NCBI GenBank assembly: GCA_029880275.1
Contig: JAOUOQ010000025.1
Span: forward strand, 1-14,435
Reading direction: 5' to 3'
Source of the DNA: Candidatus Aminicenantota bacterium
Lineage (GTDB): Bacteria; Acidobacteriota; B3-B38; Guanabaribacteriales; B3-B38
DNA: 14,435 nucleotides
Below are positions 1 through 6,667 of this stretch, in pieces (within the stretch, counting starts at the first letter, position 1; every line of letters starts with the position of its first letter). A program made the translations under genes and the position numbers. The notes below the pieces were generated by a model, which saw only the letters and a list, made by a program, of their open reading frames with translations, was not told where the DNA came from and did no database searches.

Positions 1-222
1 ACAGGCGGGCAGGAGACCATGCTCTCCGGAGAGGAGTTGCCCCGGCTTCTCAGGGGCCTGGGAATAGACCCTGCCCATATAAAGACCATCACGCCGATAC
101 CTCAAAAGCATGAGGAGAATGTGAACATCATCCGACAGGAGATAACCCACCGCGGGCTATCGGTTATTATTGCTGCCCGGGAGTGTCTGGTAGCCGCTCG
201 GGTGAGAAAAAAGGGGTCGTAG
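1..222 (+). CDS. iorA: Indolepyruvate:ferredoxin oxidoreductase, alpha subunit, C-terminal end (partial)
   Basis: The reading frame is open at the window's left edge and ends at TAG 220-222, showing the last 73 residues. It begins with TGGQE, which resembles the end of the thiamine-diphosphate site of IorA (family knowledge: an N..AMTGGQ motif). It then has the typical NIIRQEI...SVIIAARECLV tail. IorA with IorB oxidatively decarboxylates aryl-2-oxoacids from Trp, Phe or Tyr to aryl-acetyl-CoA, reducing ferredoxin in the cytoplasm. The iorB start lies 2 nt after this stop, so the two are probably co-translated. Oddity: most anaerobe IorA proteins continue after this point into a Cys-rich two-[4Fe-4S] ferredoxin domain. 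Here the protein stops 12 residues after the ARECL cysteine, without any CxxCxxC motif. A related TPP-dependent 2-oxoacid oxidoreductase is the alternative, but the IorB partner favours Ior. Confidence 0.85.
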   Translation, partial: TGGQETMLSGEELPRLLRGLGIDPAHIKTITPIPQKHEENVNIIRQEITHRGLSVIIAARECLVAARVRKKGS

Positions 223-224
223 AG

Positions 225-1073
225 ATGAAGATGGACATCGTTCTTGCCGGAGTAGGGGGGCAGGGCATCCTCTCCATGGCATATATCCTCGACCGGGCTG
301 CCTTCAAGAAAGGTCTGTACATCAAGCAAGTCGAGGTGCATGGAATGTCCCAGCGGGGTGGCGCGGTACAATCCCACCTGAGGATTTCCGAGCAGCCCAT
401 CTTCAGCGACCTCATTCCCCAGGGGAAAGCTGATATGCTTCTCAGCACCGAGCCTCTGGAAGCTCTGCGTTATCTCCACCTCTTATCCCCTGAGGCGAGA
501 ATAATCAGCAGCGTCTGCCCGGTGAGGAATATCCCCCATTACCCCGACCTCCAGGACATCATTGCCCGAATGAGAGCACAGAAAGCGCATATCCTGGTCG
601 ATGCCGAAAGGTTAGCCCGGCGAGCGGGCTCGGCTCGGGCTCAAAATATGGTCATGATGGGGGCAGCTGCACCTCATCTTCCCGTGGAGGTGGATGACCT
701 GCATCAGTCGATCGCAGAGGCATTTTCCCCCAAAGGGGAGGCAATCGCCAGGCTTAATCTGTTAGCCTTTGAATATGGAAAACAAGCGGGTGAATTCTAT
801 GAGGGTTGTATTCAGCAGGGGATAGGAGCGGAGTTCACCTATCAGCTGAGCTTGAAGATAACGCCCGGACCGGTCCCTCTGCAGACCATTTCCCACTGGA
901 AGAGGGTTTTTCAGGATGATAGAAGGGGCTTGATTCTATCTATTCTGAGGGAGTATAAGGGGATTATCCCCAGCTCTCCGAGGTTTCCTAAGGAGCTGCT
1001 CTCTGTGAAAGAGGGAGAGCTCAATATGGAGTTCTTTCAGCGACTGATAAAGGACCACAGCCGAACCCCATAG
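225..1073 (+). CDS. iorB: Indolepyruvate:ferredoxin oxidoreductase, beta subunit, with C-terminal extension
   Basis: This 282-residue protein is the small (gamma-type) subunit of the 2-oxoacid:ferredoxin oxidoreductase family. It shows the N-terminal beta-loop GVGGQG at residues 9-14 and the family signature HGMSQRGGAVQSHLRI at 39-54, followed by a Rossmann-like domain to about residue 185. It pairs with the IorA just upstream to make aryl-acetyl-CoA from aryl pyruvates. I chose ATG 225 because AAGGGG lies 8 nt before it and it falls 2 nt after the iorA stop. A GTG at 183 would overlap iorA by 40 nt, and ATG 231 is also possible. Residues about 186-282 form a tail beyond the usual domain (IorB proteins are usually near 200 residues). 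The tail is helical-looking and charged and contains no cysteine cluster; I do not recognise it. Confidence 0.88.
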   Translation: MKMDIVLAGVGGQGILSMAYILDRAAFKKGLYIKQVEVHGMSQRGGAVQSHLRISEQPIFSDLIPQGKADMLLSTEPLEALRYLHLLSPEARIISSVCPVRNIPHYPDLQDIIARMRAQKAHILVDAERLARRAGSARAQNMVMMGAAAPHLPVEVDDLHQSIAEAFSPKGEAIARLNLLAFEYGKQAGEFYEGCIQQGIGAEFTYQLSLKITPGPVPLQTISHWKRVFQDDRRGLILSILREYKGIIPSSPRFPKELLSVKEGELNMEFFQRLIKDHSRTP

Positions 1074-1091
1074 CTCGCTCAAAGGCTTCCT

Positions 1092-3464
1092 ATGGTGAAG
1101 ATAGATTTTATCGGCATAGAAAAGCTTCTGGAACATGCTGAGAAAGAAGGTAGAGACTTCCTCTATGAGTGGGAGGTCTATAAAGTTTTACAATTCTCCG
1201 GGCTCAAAACCCCCCGGGCAGAGTTTATCCCCCGGGAGAAAGGTTTCCATCCTCAACTTCTCCAGCAATACCCGGGCAACCGGGTAGTCCTCAAGATAGT
1301 CTCCGACACCATCTCCCACAAGACCGAAGTCGGCGGGGTAAAGGTAGTGAAAAAGGATTATCAGGCGGTCTGCCGTGCTCTGGAGGAGATGATGAGCTCG
1401 ATACCCCTTAGATACCAGCAGTGGCTGGAAAGGAGGCCAGAGCTAGTTCCTTCTGTCTATCATGATTTGCAGGGCGAGGATTTACGGCAACAGATTGAAC
1501 AGCACCTCCGGGGGGTCATGATATGTGAGTATGTAGACTACCATAAAGGTTTTTTTGGCAGTGAGCTGTTAGCCGGTTGCCGCTGGAGTCGGGAGTTCGG
1601 ACCCATTATCATCTTTGGCAGCGGTGGGGTGGATACCGAATTTTTCGCCGCGAGGCTTATGCCCGGTCAAGGGGCGGCTATAGGCTCGGCGGTATTATCA
1701 GGAGCAGAGGAACTGGAGGAGCTGGTGACCCAGCCCGCCGTCTCCCAGAAGCTCCTGGGGGAGACCCGTGCTCAGCAGAAGCTCATTGAGAAAGAGCAGC
1801 TCCTGCTCCTTATGGAGACCTTTCAGAGCCTGGCTCACCACTTCTCCTGCCTGAATGAGGGAAATTCATTGGTGATCACCGAAGCCGAGGTTAATCCTTT
1901 TATTATCCGTAAGGGAGAGCTCATAGCGCTGGATGGGCTACTGAAATTCCACAGAGCCTCTGCCAGGGTACCTGAGCGACCCATCCAAAAGATTGAGCAC
2001 CTCCTCTCTCCCGGCTCAATAGGTATAATCGGGGTCTCACGAGGTCGCAACTTTGGGCATATAATTCTGAATAACCTCATCCGGGCAGGTTATGATAAGG
2101 AGCGTATATATATCGTAAAAGAAGGGGTTGAGGCTGTGGAGGGCTGCCGGTGCTTTCCTTCCATTGCGGACCTCCCGGAGAAGGTGGGCTTATTCGTCAT
2201 CGCTCTCAAAGCAGAGCACACCCCTCGCATTATTGAAGAGCTCATCTCTTCGGACAAAGCGGAGGCGGTAATCCTCATCTCCAGCGGTATGGGAGAAAGG
2301 AGTGGGACTCAGCCCTTAGAGCAGAAGATAACAGCGGCTATTCAAAGCGCTCGCCGTGAGGGAAGGGATATACCGATTTTCAATGGTGGCAACTCCATGG
2401 GGATTCGCTCTCAGCCGGGCAGAGTAGATACCTTCTTCGTCCCCGAAGAGAAATTACCGCTCACCCAGGGGATAAGGAATAATGTTGTCTATCTGGGGCA
2501 GAGCGGGGCTTTTATCGTCACCCTCCTCAGCCGTCTGACCGCTATTAATCTACTCTATGCCATATCCATAGGAAACCAGATAGACCTCACCCTGGGGGAT
2601 TATGTAAGTTTTTTCAAAGATAGGAACGAGGGCTTCTCGGTGCTGGCTGCATATGTGGAAGGCTTTAAGGAGCTGGATGGGTTGGAGTTTGCCCGAAGTG
2701 CGAGGGAATTGGTCAGGCAAGGGAAGGATGTCATTGTCTATAAGGCGGGAAGGACGAAGGAGGGTATCGATGCCACCAGCGGACATACCGCCTCTCTGGC
2801 GGGCGACTACCGGTTAGCATCCTCCATCCTCTCCCGGGTTGGGGTGTTAATGGCAGAGAGCTTTGATGATTTCAGGGACTACATAAGGCTGGGCAGCTTT
2901 TTAGCGGGTAGGAGCATAAGGGGTCGGCGGTTGGGATGCCTGAGCAATGCCGGGTTTGAGACCGTAGGTATGGCTGATAATATCCAGGATTCCCGTTACT
3001 CACTGGTTCTGCCCTCTTTCTCCCCTGAGACTGATAAGCGTCTGCGGGAATATTTAGAGCCATCGAAGATATTGGAAATAGCTAATATCCGTAATCCCCT
3101 TGACCTCACGCCTATGGCGGACGATGAGACATTCTCTCAATGTGCCCAAGCCATTCTGGAAGACGAGGGAATTGATTGCGCTCTGATCTCCCTGATTCCG
3201 CTTGCTCCTGACCTTCAGACCCTTGATAAGGGTCCATTCTCTGATGAGGATATACACGCGCCCGACAGCATCGGTCAGCGGCTTATTAAGCTGAGCAAGA
3301 GCTGCGAGAAGCCTTTTATAGTATGTGTGGATGCCGGCAGCCTCTACGACCCTTTGGTGAATATGCTGGAAGAAGCGGGAATACCCACCTTTCGCTCGGC
3401 AGACCGAGCAATCAAGATGCTGGGGTGCTATGTCAACTATAAGCTGCGCACCGCCGGGTTATAA
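1092..3464 (+). CDS. NDP-forming acyl-CoA synthetase (acetate/arylacetate-CoA ligase, ADP-forming), fused beta-alpha
   Basis: This 790-residue protein converts acyl-CoA + ADP + Pi to acid + CoA + ATP, the energy-conserving last step of amino-acid fermentation. Residues about 1-290 are an ATP-grasp domain. HKTEVGG at 76-82 carries the histidine known in this family as the second phosphate carrier, and EVNPF at 266-270 supplies metal/nucleotide ligands. Residues about 300-400 are a CoA-binding Rossmann domain (LLSPGSIGIIGVS at 304-316). Residues about 430-790 are succinyl-CoA-synthetase-like flavodoxin domains, with GQSGAF at 469-474 and SGHTASLAGD at 563-572, where H565 is the expected phosphohistidine. 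The nucleotide-binding (beta) half comes first; many bacterial fusions run alpha then beta. It starts 18 nt after iorB, so the likely substrate is aryl-acetyl-CoA (inference from context; acetyl-CoA is the alternative). Confidence 0.9.
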   Translation: MVKIDFIGIEKLLEHAEKEGRDFLYEWEVYKVLQFSGLKTPRAEFIPREKGFHPQLLQQYPGNRVVLKIVSDTISHKTEVGGVKVVKKDYQAVCRALEEMMSSIPLRYQQWLERRPELVPSVYHDLQGEDLRQQIEQHLRGVMICEYVDYHKGFFGSELLAGCRWSREFGPIIIFGSGGVDTEFFAARLMPGQGAAIGSAVLSGAEELEELVTQPAVSQKLLGETRAQQKLIEKEQLLLLMETFQSLAHHFSCLNEGNSLVITEAEVNPFIIRKGELIALDGLLKFHRASARVPERPIQKIEHLLSPGSIGIIGVSRGRNFGHIILNNLIRAGYDKERIYIVKEGVEAVEGCRCFPSIADLPEKVGLFVIALKAEHTPRIIEELISSDKAEAVILISSGMGERSGTQPLEQKITAAIQSARREGRDIPIFNGGNSMGIRSQPGRVDTFFVPEEKLPLTQGIRNNVVYLGQSGAFIVTLLSRLTAINLLYAISIGNQIDLTLGDYVSFFKDRNEGFSVLAAYVEGFKELDGLEFARSARELVRQGKDVIVYKAGRTKEGIDATSGHTASLAGDYRLASSILSRVGVLMAESFDDFRDYIRLGSFLAGRSIRGRRLGCLSNAGFETVGMADNIQDSRYSLVLPSFSPETDKRLREYLEPSKILEIANIRNPLDLTPMADDETFSQCAQAILEDEGIDCALISLIPLAPDLQTLDKGPFSDEDIHAPDSIGQRLIKLSKSCEKPFIVCVDAGSLYDPLVNMLEEAGIPTFRSADRAIKMLGCYVNYKLRTAGL

Positions 3465-3468
3465 TTCC

Positions 3469-4251
3469 CTATTTCCCCTTAAAGGCGGGCTTTCTTTTTT
3501 CCAGGAAGGCTGAGGTGCCCTCCTTCATATCCTCGGTAGCACAGGTCAGACCGAAGAGGCTGGCTTCCATATGAAGACCTTGCTGCAGGCTCATCTGGAG
3601 ACCCTGGTTTATAGCCACCATAGCCAGCCTCACAGCAACGGGACCCTTGGACATTATCACCTCTGCCAGCTTCTTTGCCTCATTTAATAGCTCGCTGAGA
3701 GGGGCGACTTTATTCACCAGTCCTATACGATATGCCTCTTCGGCGCTAACCATATTTCCGGTGAGCACCATCTCCAGGGCATGTCCTTTTCCCACCTGGC
3801 GGGCTAACCTCTGGGTGCCGCCGTAGCCGGGGATGATTCCCAGGTTGACTTCCGGCTGACCGAATTTAGCCGTCTCAGCAGCTACTCTCAAAGTGCAGGC
3901 AAGGGCTAACTCACAGCCGCCTCCTAAGGCAAAGCCGTTGATTGCCGCGATGACCGGTTTGCTAAGATTCTCAATCTGGTTGAAGACCCGCTGCCCGTTG
4001 AGGGCGAAATCTCTCCCGCCCAGGGCATCCAGTTTGGCCAGTTCGCTGATATCTGCTCCAGCTACAAAAGCCTTCTCTCCAGCTCCTGTGAGAATTACCG
4101 AGGCAACTTTTTCATCCTTTTCTATGGCACTGAAGACCTCGCTCAACTCCTTTACTGTCTCTATATTGAGGGCATTGAGCACCTGGGGTCGGTTGATGGT
4201 CACATAGGCTATGCGCTCTTTGACCTCAAATAAGATATTTTTATAAGCCAT
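3469..4251 (-). CDS. Enoyl-CoA hydratase / crotonase family protein
   Basis: This 260-residue protein has the normal length of a short-chain enoyl-CoA hydratase. It shows the NRPQVLNALN N-terminal motif (20-29), the oxyanion-hole segment AFVAGADI (61-68), and GFALGGGCELALAC (106-119). FGQPEVNLGIIPGYGGTQRL lies at 130-149. Both catalytic glutamates are present: E114 in GGCE and E134 in QPE. It should hydrate crotonyl-type enoyl-CoA in the cytoplasm, in fatty-acid oxidation, butyrate metabolism or branched amino-acid breakdown. The start ATG (complement of 4249-4251) is preceded by GGGAGTG at 4256-4262. Its stop is 4 nt from the stop of the acyl-CoA synthetase on the other strand. No other beta-oxidation genes are nearby, so the exact substrate stays open. 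Confidence 0.92.
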   Translation of the reverse strand: MAYKNILFEVKERIAYVTINRPQVLNALNIETVKELSEVFSAIEKDEKVASVILTGAGEKAFVAGADISELAKLDALGGRDFALNGQRVFNQIENLSKPVIAAINGFALGGGCELALACTLRVAAETAKFGQPEVNLGIIPGYGGTQRLARQVGKGHALEMVLTGNMVSAEEAYRIGLVNKVAPLSELLNEAKKLAEVIMSKGPVAVRLAMVAINQGLQMSLQQGLHMEASLFGLTCATEDMKEGTSAFLEKRKPAFKGK

Positions 4252-4255
4252 AGTT

Positions 4256-4262
4256 CACTCCC
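4256..4262 (-). promoter_or_regulatory. Ribosome binding site of the enoyl-CoA hydratase gene
   Basis: GGGAGTG on the minus strand lies 4 nt before the ATG ending at 4251, and supports this start codon. Confidence 0.6.
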
Positions 4263-4326
4263 ATGCTGTTCTTAAAAGAATTCATAAATACCATTTTTTG
4301 TTAATCCATATGCTGTGTGTAAGGCA

Positions 4327-4355
4327 AGTATAAGAGGAAAAATTCCTTCTGTCAA
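4327..4355 (-). promoter_or_regulatory. Sigma70-type promoter for the enoyl-CoA hydratase gene
   Basis: Read on the minus strand, TTGACA (4350-4355) is a perfect -35 box. It is followed by a 17-nt spacer and TATACT (4327-4332), a 5/6 match to the -10 box. Transcription would begin near 4320 and give a leader of about 70 nt before the ATG ending at 4251. It faces away from the pcm promoter candidate at 4400-4428, so the short intergenic region holds two divergent promoters. Confidence 0.75.
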
Positions 4356-4399
4356 GAATTTCCCCCTCTTTACGCCTGTGAGAGCTGGGCTTTTTAGGA

Positions 4400-4428
4400 T
4401 TGGCTTGGGGTCAGATTTGTGCTATGCT
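4400..4428 (+). promoter_or_regulatory. Candidate extended -10 promoter for pcm
   Basis: TTGGCT (4400-4405) is separated by 17 nt from TATGCT (4423-4428). TGC directly before the -10 box fits the extended -10 (TGn) pattern. The predicted start near 4435 would leave a leader of about 25 nt that holds the ribosome binding site at 4443-4450. Confidence 0.5.
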
Positions 4429-4442
4429 AAAAGTAAAGATGT

Positions 4443-4450
4443 GAGGAGGG
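4443..4450 (+). promoter_or_regulatory. Ribosome binding site that fixes the pcm start
   Basis: GAGGAGGG lies 9 nt before ATG 4460. It supports the long form of the protein with the hydrophobic N-terminus over an internal start at Met34, where cytoplasmic Pcm proteins normally begin. Confidence 0.65.
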
Positions 4451-4459
4451 CTGACAGGA

Positions 4460-5173
4460 ATGAGGTTATGGTCTCTGCTGCTGACATTGAGTATTCTGAT
4501 GGGGGGGAGCTTCCTCCTTCTGCCGCAGGATGATAAGTATGAGCGAGCCCGCAACTTCATGGTGCAGCACGATTTAAAAGGAAGGGACATCACCGACCCG
4601 AAGGTTCTGGAGATAATGGGAACGGTGAAAAGACACCTCTTTGTAGAACCCAAGTATCAGGCGTACGCTTATGACGATTATCCCCTCCCCATAGATGAGG
4701 GGCAAACCATCTCTCAACCTTATATAGTGGCCCTGATGACCCAGGAGTTGAAGATCAAGTCGGGTGAAAGGGTATTGGAGATAGGCACCGGCTCAGGCTA
4801 TCAGGCGGCTGTGTTGACCGGTTTGACCGACCAGGTCTACTCTATCGAGATAAGACCCGGGCTGGCAGAGAAAGCGCGCCAGAGGCTCAAGGAGCTGGGC
4901 TACTCTCAAATTAAGTCAAAACAGGGGGATGGCTATTTTGGCTGGGAGGAATATGCCCCCTTCGATGCCATTATCGTAACCGCCGCAGTGAATCACATCC
5001 CCCCACCGCTGATTGCACAGCTGAAGGAAGGGGGGAGGCTAATTCTCCCTCTTGGAAGCACCACTTTTTATCAGACCCTCACCCTGATAACCAAGCATGA
5101 AGGGGAGCTGAAGGTGGAGCACATTACCGGGGTGCGCTTTGTGCCCATGACAGGAGAGGCTGAGAAGAAGTAA
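4460..5173 (+). CDS. pcm: Protein-L-isoaspartate O-methyltransferase, exported or membrane-anchored form
   Basis: This 237-residue protein methylates L-isoaspartyl residues in damaged proteins, using S-adenosylmethionine, to start their repair. Family landmarks are LPIDEGQTISQPYIVALMT (76-94), the SAM-binding motif I VLEIGTGSGYQAAVL (105-119), FDAIIVTAAVNHIPPPL (residues about 168-184) and the C-terminal RFVPM. From residue 34 onward it aligns by eye with ordinary cytoplasmic Pcm. Before that is an extra segment, MRLW followed by hydrophobic residues 5-21 and then charged residues. This looks like a signal peptide or a single membrane anchor. No lipobox cysteine is present and the cleavage site is unclear. 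The gene stands alone, divergent from the enoyl-CoA hydratase and convergent with the dipeptidase 102 nt downstream. No convincing terminator was seen between them. Confidence 0.92.
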   Translation: MRLWSLLLTLSILMGGSFLLLPQDDKYERARNFMVQHDLKGRDITDPKVLEIMGTVKRHLFVEPKYQAYAYDDYPLPIDEGQTISQPYIVALMTQELKIKSGERVLEIGTGSGYQAAVLTGLTDQVYSIEIRPGLAEKARQRLKELGYSQIKSKQGDGYFGWEEYAPFDAIIVTAAVNHIPPPLIAQLKEGGRLILPLGSTTFYQTLTLITKHEGELKVEHITGVRFVPMTGEAEKK

Positions 5174-5275
5174 CCTAACCTCTTTTCAAAATCTATTTTT
5201 CCTTCCTCAGCAAGTTCTATTAAAGACAGTGCCTCGCCCCTATAAGACCCGGCTTAATGGGATGTGCAATCGCCT

Positions 5276-6490
5276 TTAAGAAGATTGTTTGGCGACTTCT
5301 TCCACCTTCTCAAAGACCCGCAGCAGGTTCCCACCAAGTATTTTTATAATCTCCTCTTCCTTATATCCTCGCTTCAGCAGATGATAGGTGATGATGGGGA
5401 GCTTGCTGACATCCTCCAGCCCCTGGGGAACCGAGCTGGTGCCATCAAAGTCGGAGCCGAGCCCCACATGGTCTACCCCTACCAATTTTACAATATGGTC
5501 GATATGGTCGATGAGGGAGGTGATCGGCGGGGGAGCAACCGGGTTTTTTTCGTATAGAGCTCTGAGTTCCCGGTAGAGCCCTTCGCGGTCGTCCTTATAT
5601 TTCTCTCTTAATTCATTCATGGCAGGTGCTAGCTTTTGCTGACGCTCCCGAGCTTTGTTACCGTAGTCCTGGCTTACGAAATCGGAGACATAAGCCAGTT
5701 GCACCACCCCTCCATTCTTCGCCAGAGCTTTTATCATATCGTCAGATAGATTCCTCTCCACATCGCACAAAGCCCGAGCACAGGAGTGGGAGGCGATGAC
5801 CGGCGCCCGGGAGGTCTTGAGCACATCCCAGAACGCCTTGTCCGATATGTGGGAGACATCGACCATTATTCCCAGGCGGTTCATCTCTTGCACCATCTCC
5901 TTGCCGAAGTCGCTCAGCCCGTTCCATTTCGGCTCATCGGTGGCGGAATCGCAGATGAAGTTGGTCCCGCTGTGGCAGAGGGTGATGTAGCGGATGCCCA
6001 AGCGATAGAAGTTTCGCAGCAATAGGAGGCTCTCTTCTACCGGAATCCCGTTCTCCATCCCCATGAGGATGGCTATTTTGCCCTGGCTGTGAAGTCGCCT
6101 GATATCCGCAGGGGAATAAGCCATAACAGCCTTATCGGAGTGAGCCTCGACCTGCTCAAGAATGGCATCGATTAGCTCCAGGGCGGAGTGAGCAGCCTGT
6201 TGCCCCTCGCTGCCCTGAGAGACAAATACCGCCATAAATTGGGCATCCAGCCCTCCCTCCTTCATCCGTATAAGGTCTATATGACCCTCGTCCGAGCGTA
6301 TGCCGATGTCGAAATCTCTCCGGAGCATCTTAGATGGGGTGTCGGCATGGGTGTCGATGACAATGGCTTTGTGGTGGATTTGCAGGGCTTTCTGCCATAG
6401 TTCCTTGTCAATCTCCTCCTGGGCTGCATGATTATGGGGGATAAAAACTGCCAGCAAGAGAAATAAACTAAATCCTATGAAGTATCGCAT
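5276..6490 (-). CDS. Membrane dipeptidase (peptidase family M19), exported
   Basis: This 404-residue zinc dipeptidase of the renal-dipeptidase family hydrolyses dipeptides, and some members act on D-amino-acid or beta-lactam substrates. The expected metal and catalytic residues are all visible: H48 and D50 in IDTHADTP, bridging E146 in GMENG, H214 in VDVSHISD, H235 in IASHSCARAL, and D347 in GLGSDFDG. The N-terminus MRYFIGFSLFLLLAVFIPHNHAAQ is a signal peptide with likely cleavage near residue 23, so the enzyme works in the periplasm or at the cell surface. I chose ATG 6490 because AAAGGAGT (6495-6502) lies just before it. A GTG at 6508 would place that site inside the gene. The length is normal for bacterial members. 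In a peptide-fermenting cell it probably feeds amino acids to uptake (inference). Confidence 0.93.
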   Translation of the reverse strand: MRYFIGFSLFLLLAVFIPHNHAAQEEIDKELWQKALQIHHKAIVIDTHADTPSKMLRRDFDIGIRSDEGHIDLIRMKEGGLDAQFMAVFVSQGSEGQQAAHSALELIDAILEQVEAHSDKAVMAYSPADIRRLHSQGKIAILMGMENGIPVEESLLLLRNFYRLGIRYITLCHSGTNFICDSATDEPKWNGLSDFGKEMVQEMNRLGIMVDVSHISDKAFWDVLKTSRAPVIASHSCARALCDVERNLSDDMIKALAKNGGVVQLAYVSDFVSQDYGNKARERQQKLAPAMNELREKYKDDREGLYRELRALYEKNPVAPPPITSLIDHIDHIVKLVGVDHVGLGSDFDGTSSVPQGLEDVSKLPIITYHLLKRGYKEEEIIKILGGNLLRVFEKVEEVAKQSS

Positions 6491-6494
6491 ATTT

Positions 6495-6502
6495 ACTCCT
6501 TT
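6495..6502 (-). promoter_or_regulatory. Ribosome binding site that fixes the dipeptidase start
   Basis: AAAGGAGT on the minus strand ends 4 nt before ATG 6490, which makes the longer GTG start at 6508 unlikely. Confidence 0.65.
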
Positions 6503-6564
6503 CGTCACTTTCCACGGTTAACCAGTGTTTAATAATGTTATAGATGGTTACAAAATCCTCCCAA

Positions 6565-6593
6565 ATTATAATAGATGCCTCCCAGCGGTTCAA
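6565..6593 (-). promoter_or_regulatory. Sigma70-type promoter for the dipeptidase gene
   Basis: On the minus strand TTGAAC (6588-6593, 4/6) is followed by a 17-nt spacer and a perfect TATAAT (6565-6570). The predicted start near 6558 gives a leader of about 70 nt. It indicates that the dipeptidase can be transcribed separately from the large membrane-protein gene 177 nt upstream on the same strand. Confidence 0.75.
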
Positions 6594-6667
6594 CCAGTTT
6601 ATTGCCCGCTGCTGATTTTTTAGCTCCTCTGGGGAGTTCAGTTAAAAATAATATAAGGCCTTCTTTG

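Noticed and set aside
183..224. GTG 183 as iorB start
   Set aside because: It would overlap iorA by 40 nt and add a non-family N-terminus; ATG 225 has a proper ribosome binding site.
3481..3500. AAAG-GCGGG-CTTT followed by six T, terminator-like on the + strand after the acyl-CoA synthetase gene
   Set aside because: The stem is only 4 bp with three A:T pairs, and it lies inside the enoyl-CoA hydratase coding sequence, where it encodes the C-terminal Lys/Pro/Ala/Phe residues.
5786..6025. Plus-strand open frames inside the dipeptidase gene and similar frames opposite the other long genes
   Set aside because: They are antisense shadows with no domain sense and no start signals.
6557..6664. Open minus-strand stretch of about 34 codons between the large membrane protein gene and the dipeptidase gene
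   Set aside because: It has no ribosome binding site with a start codon and no recognisable motif, and it contains the dipeptidase promoter.
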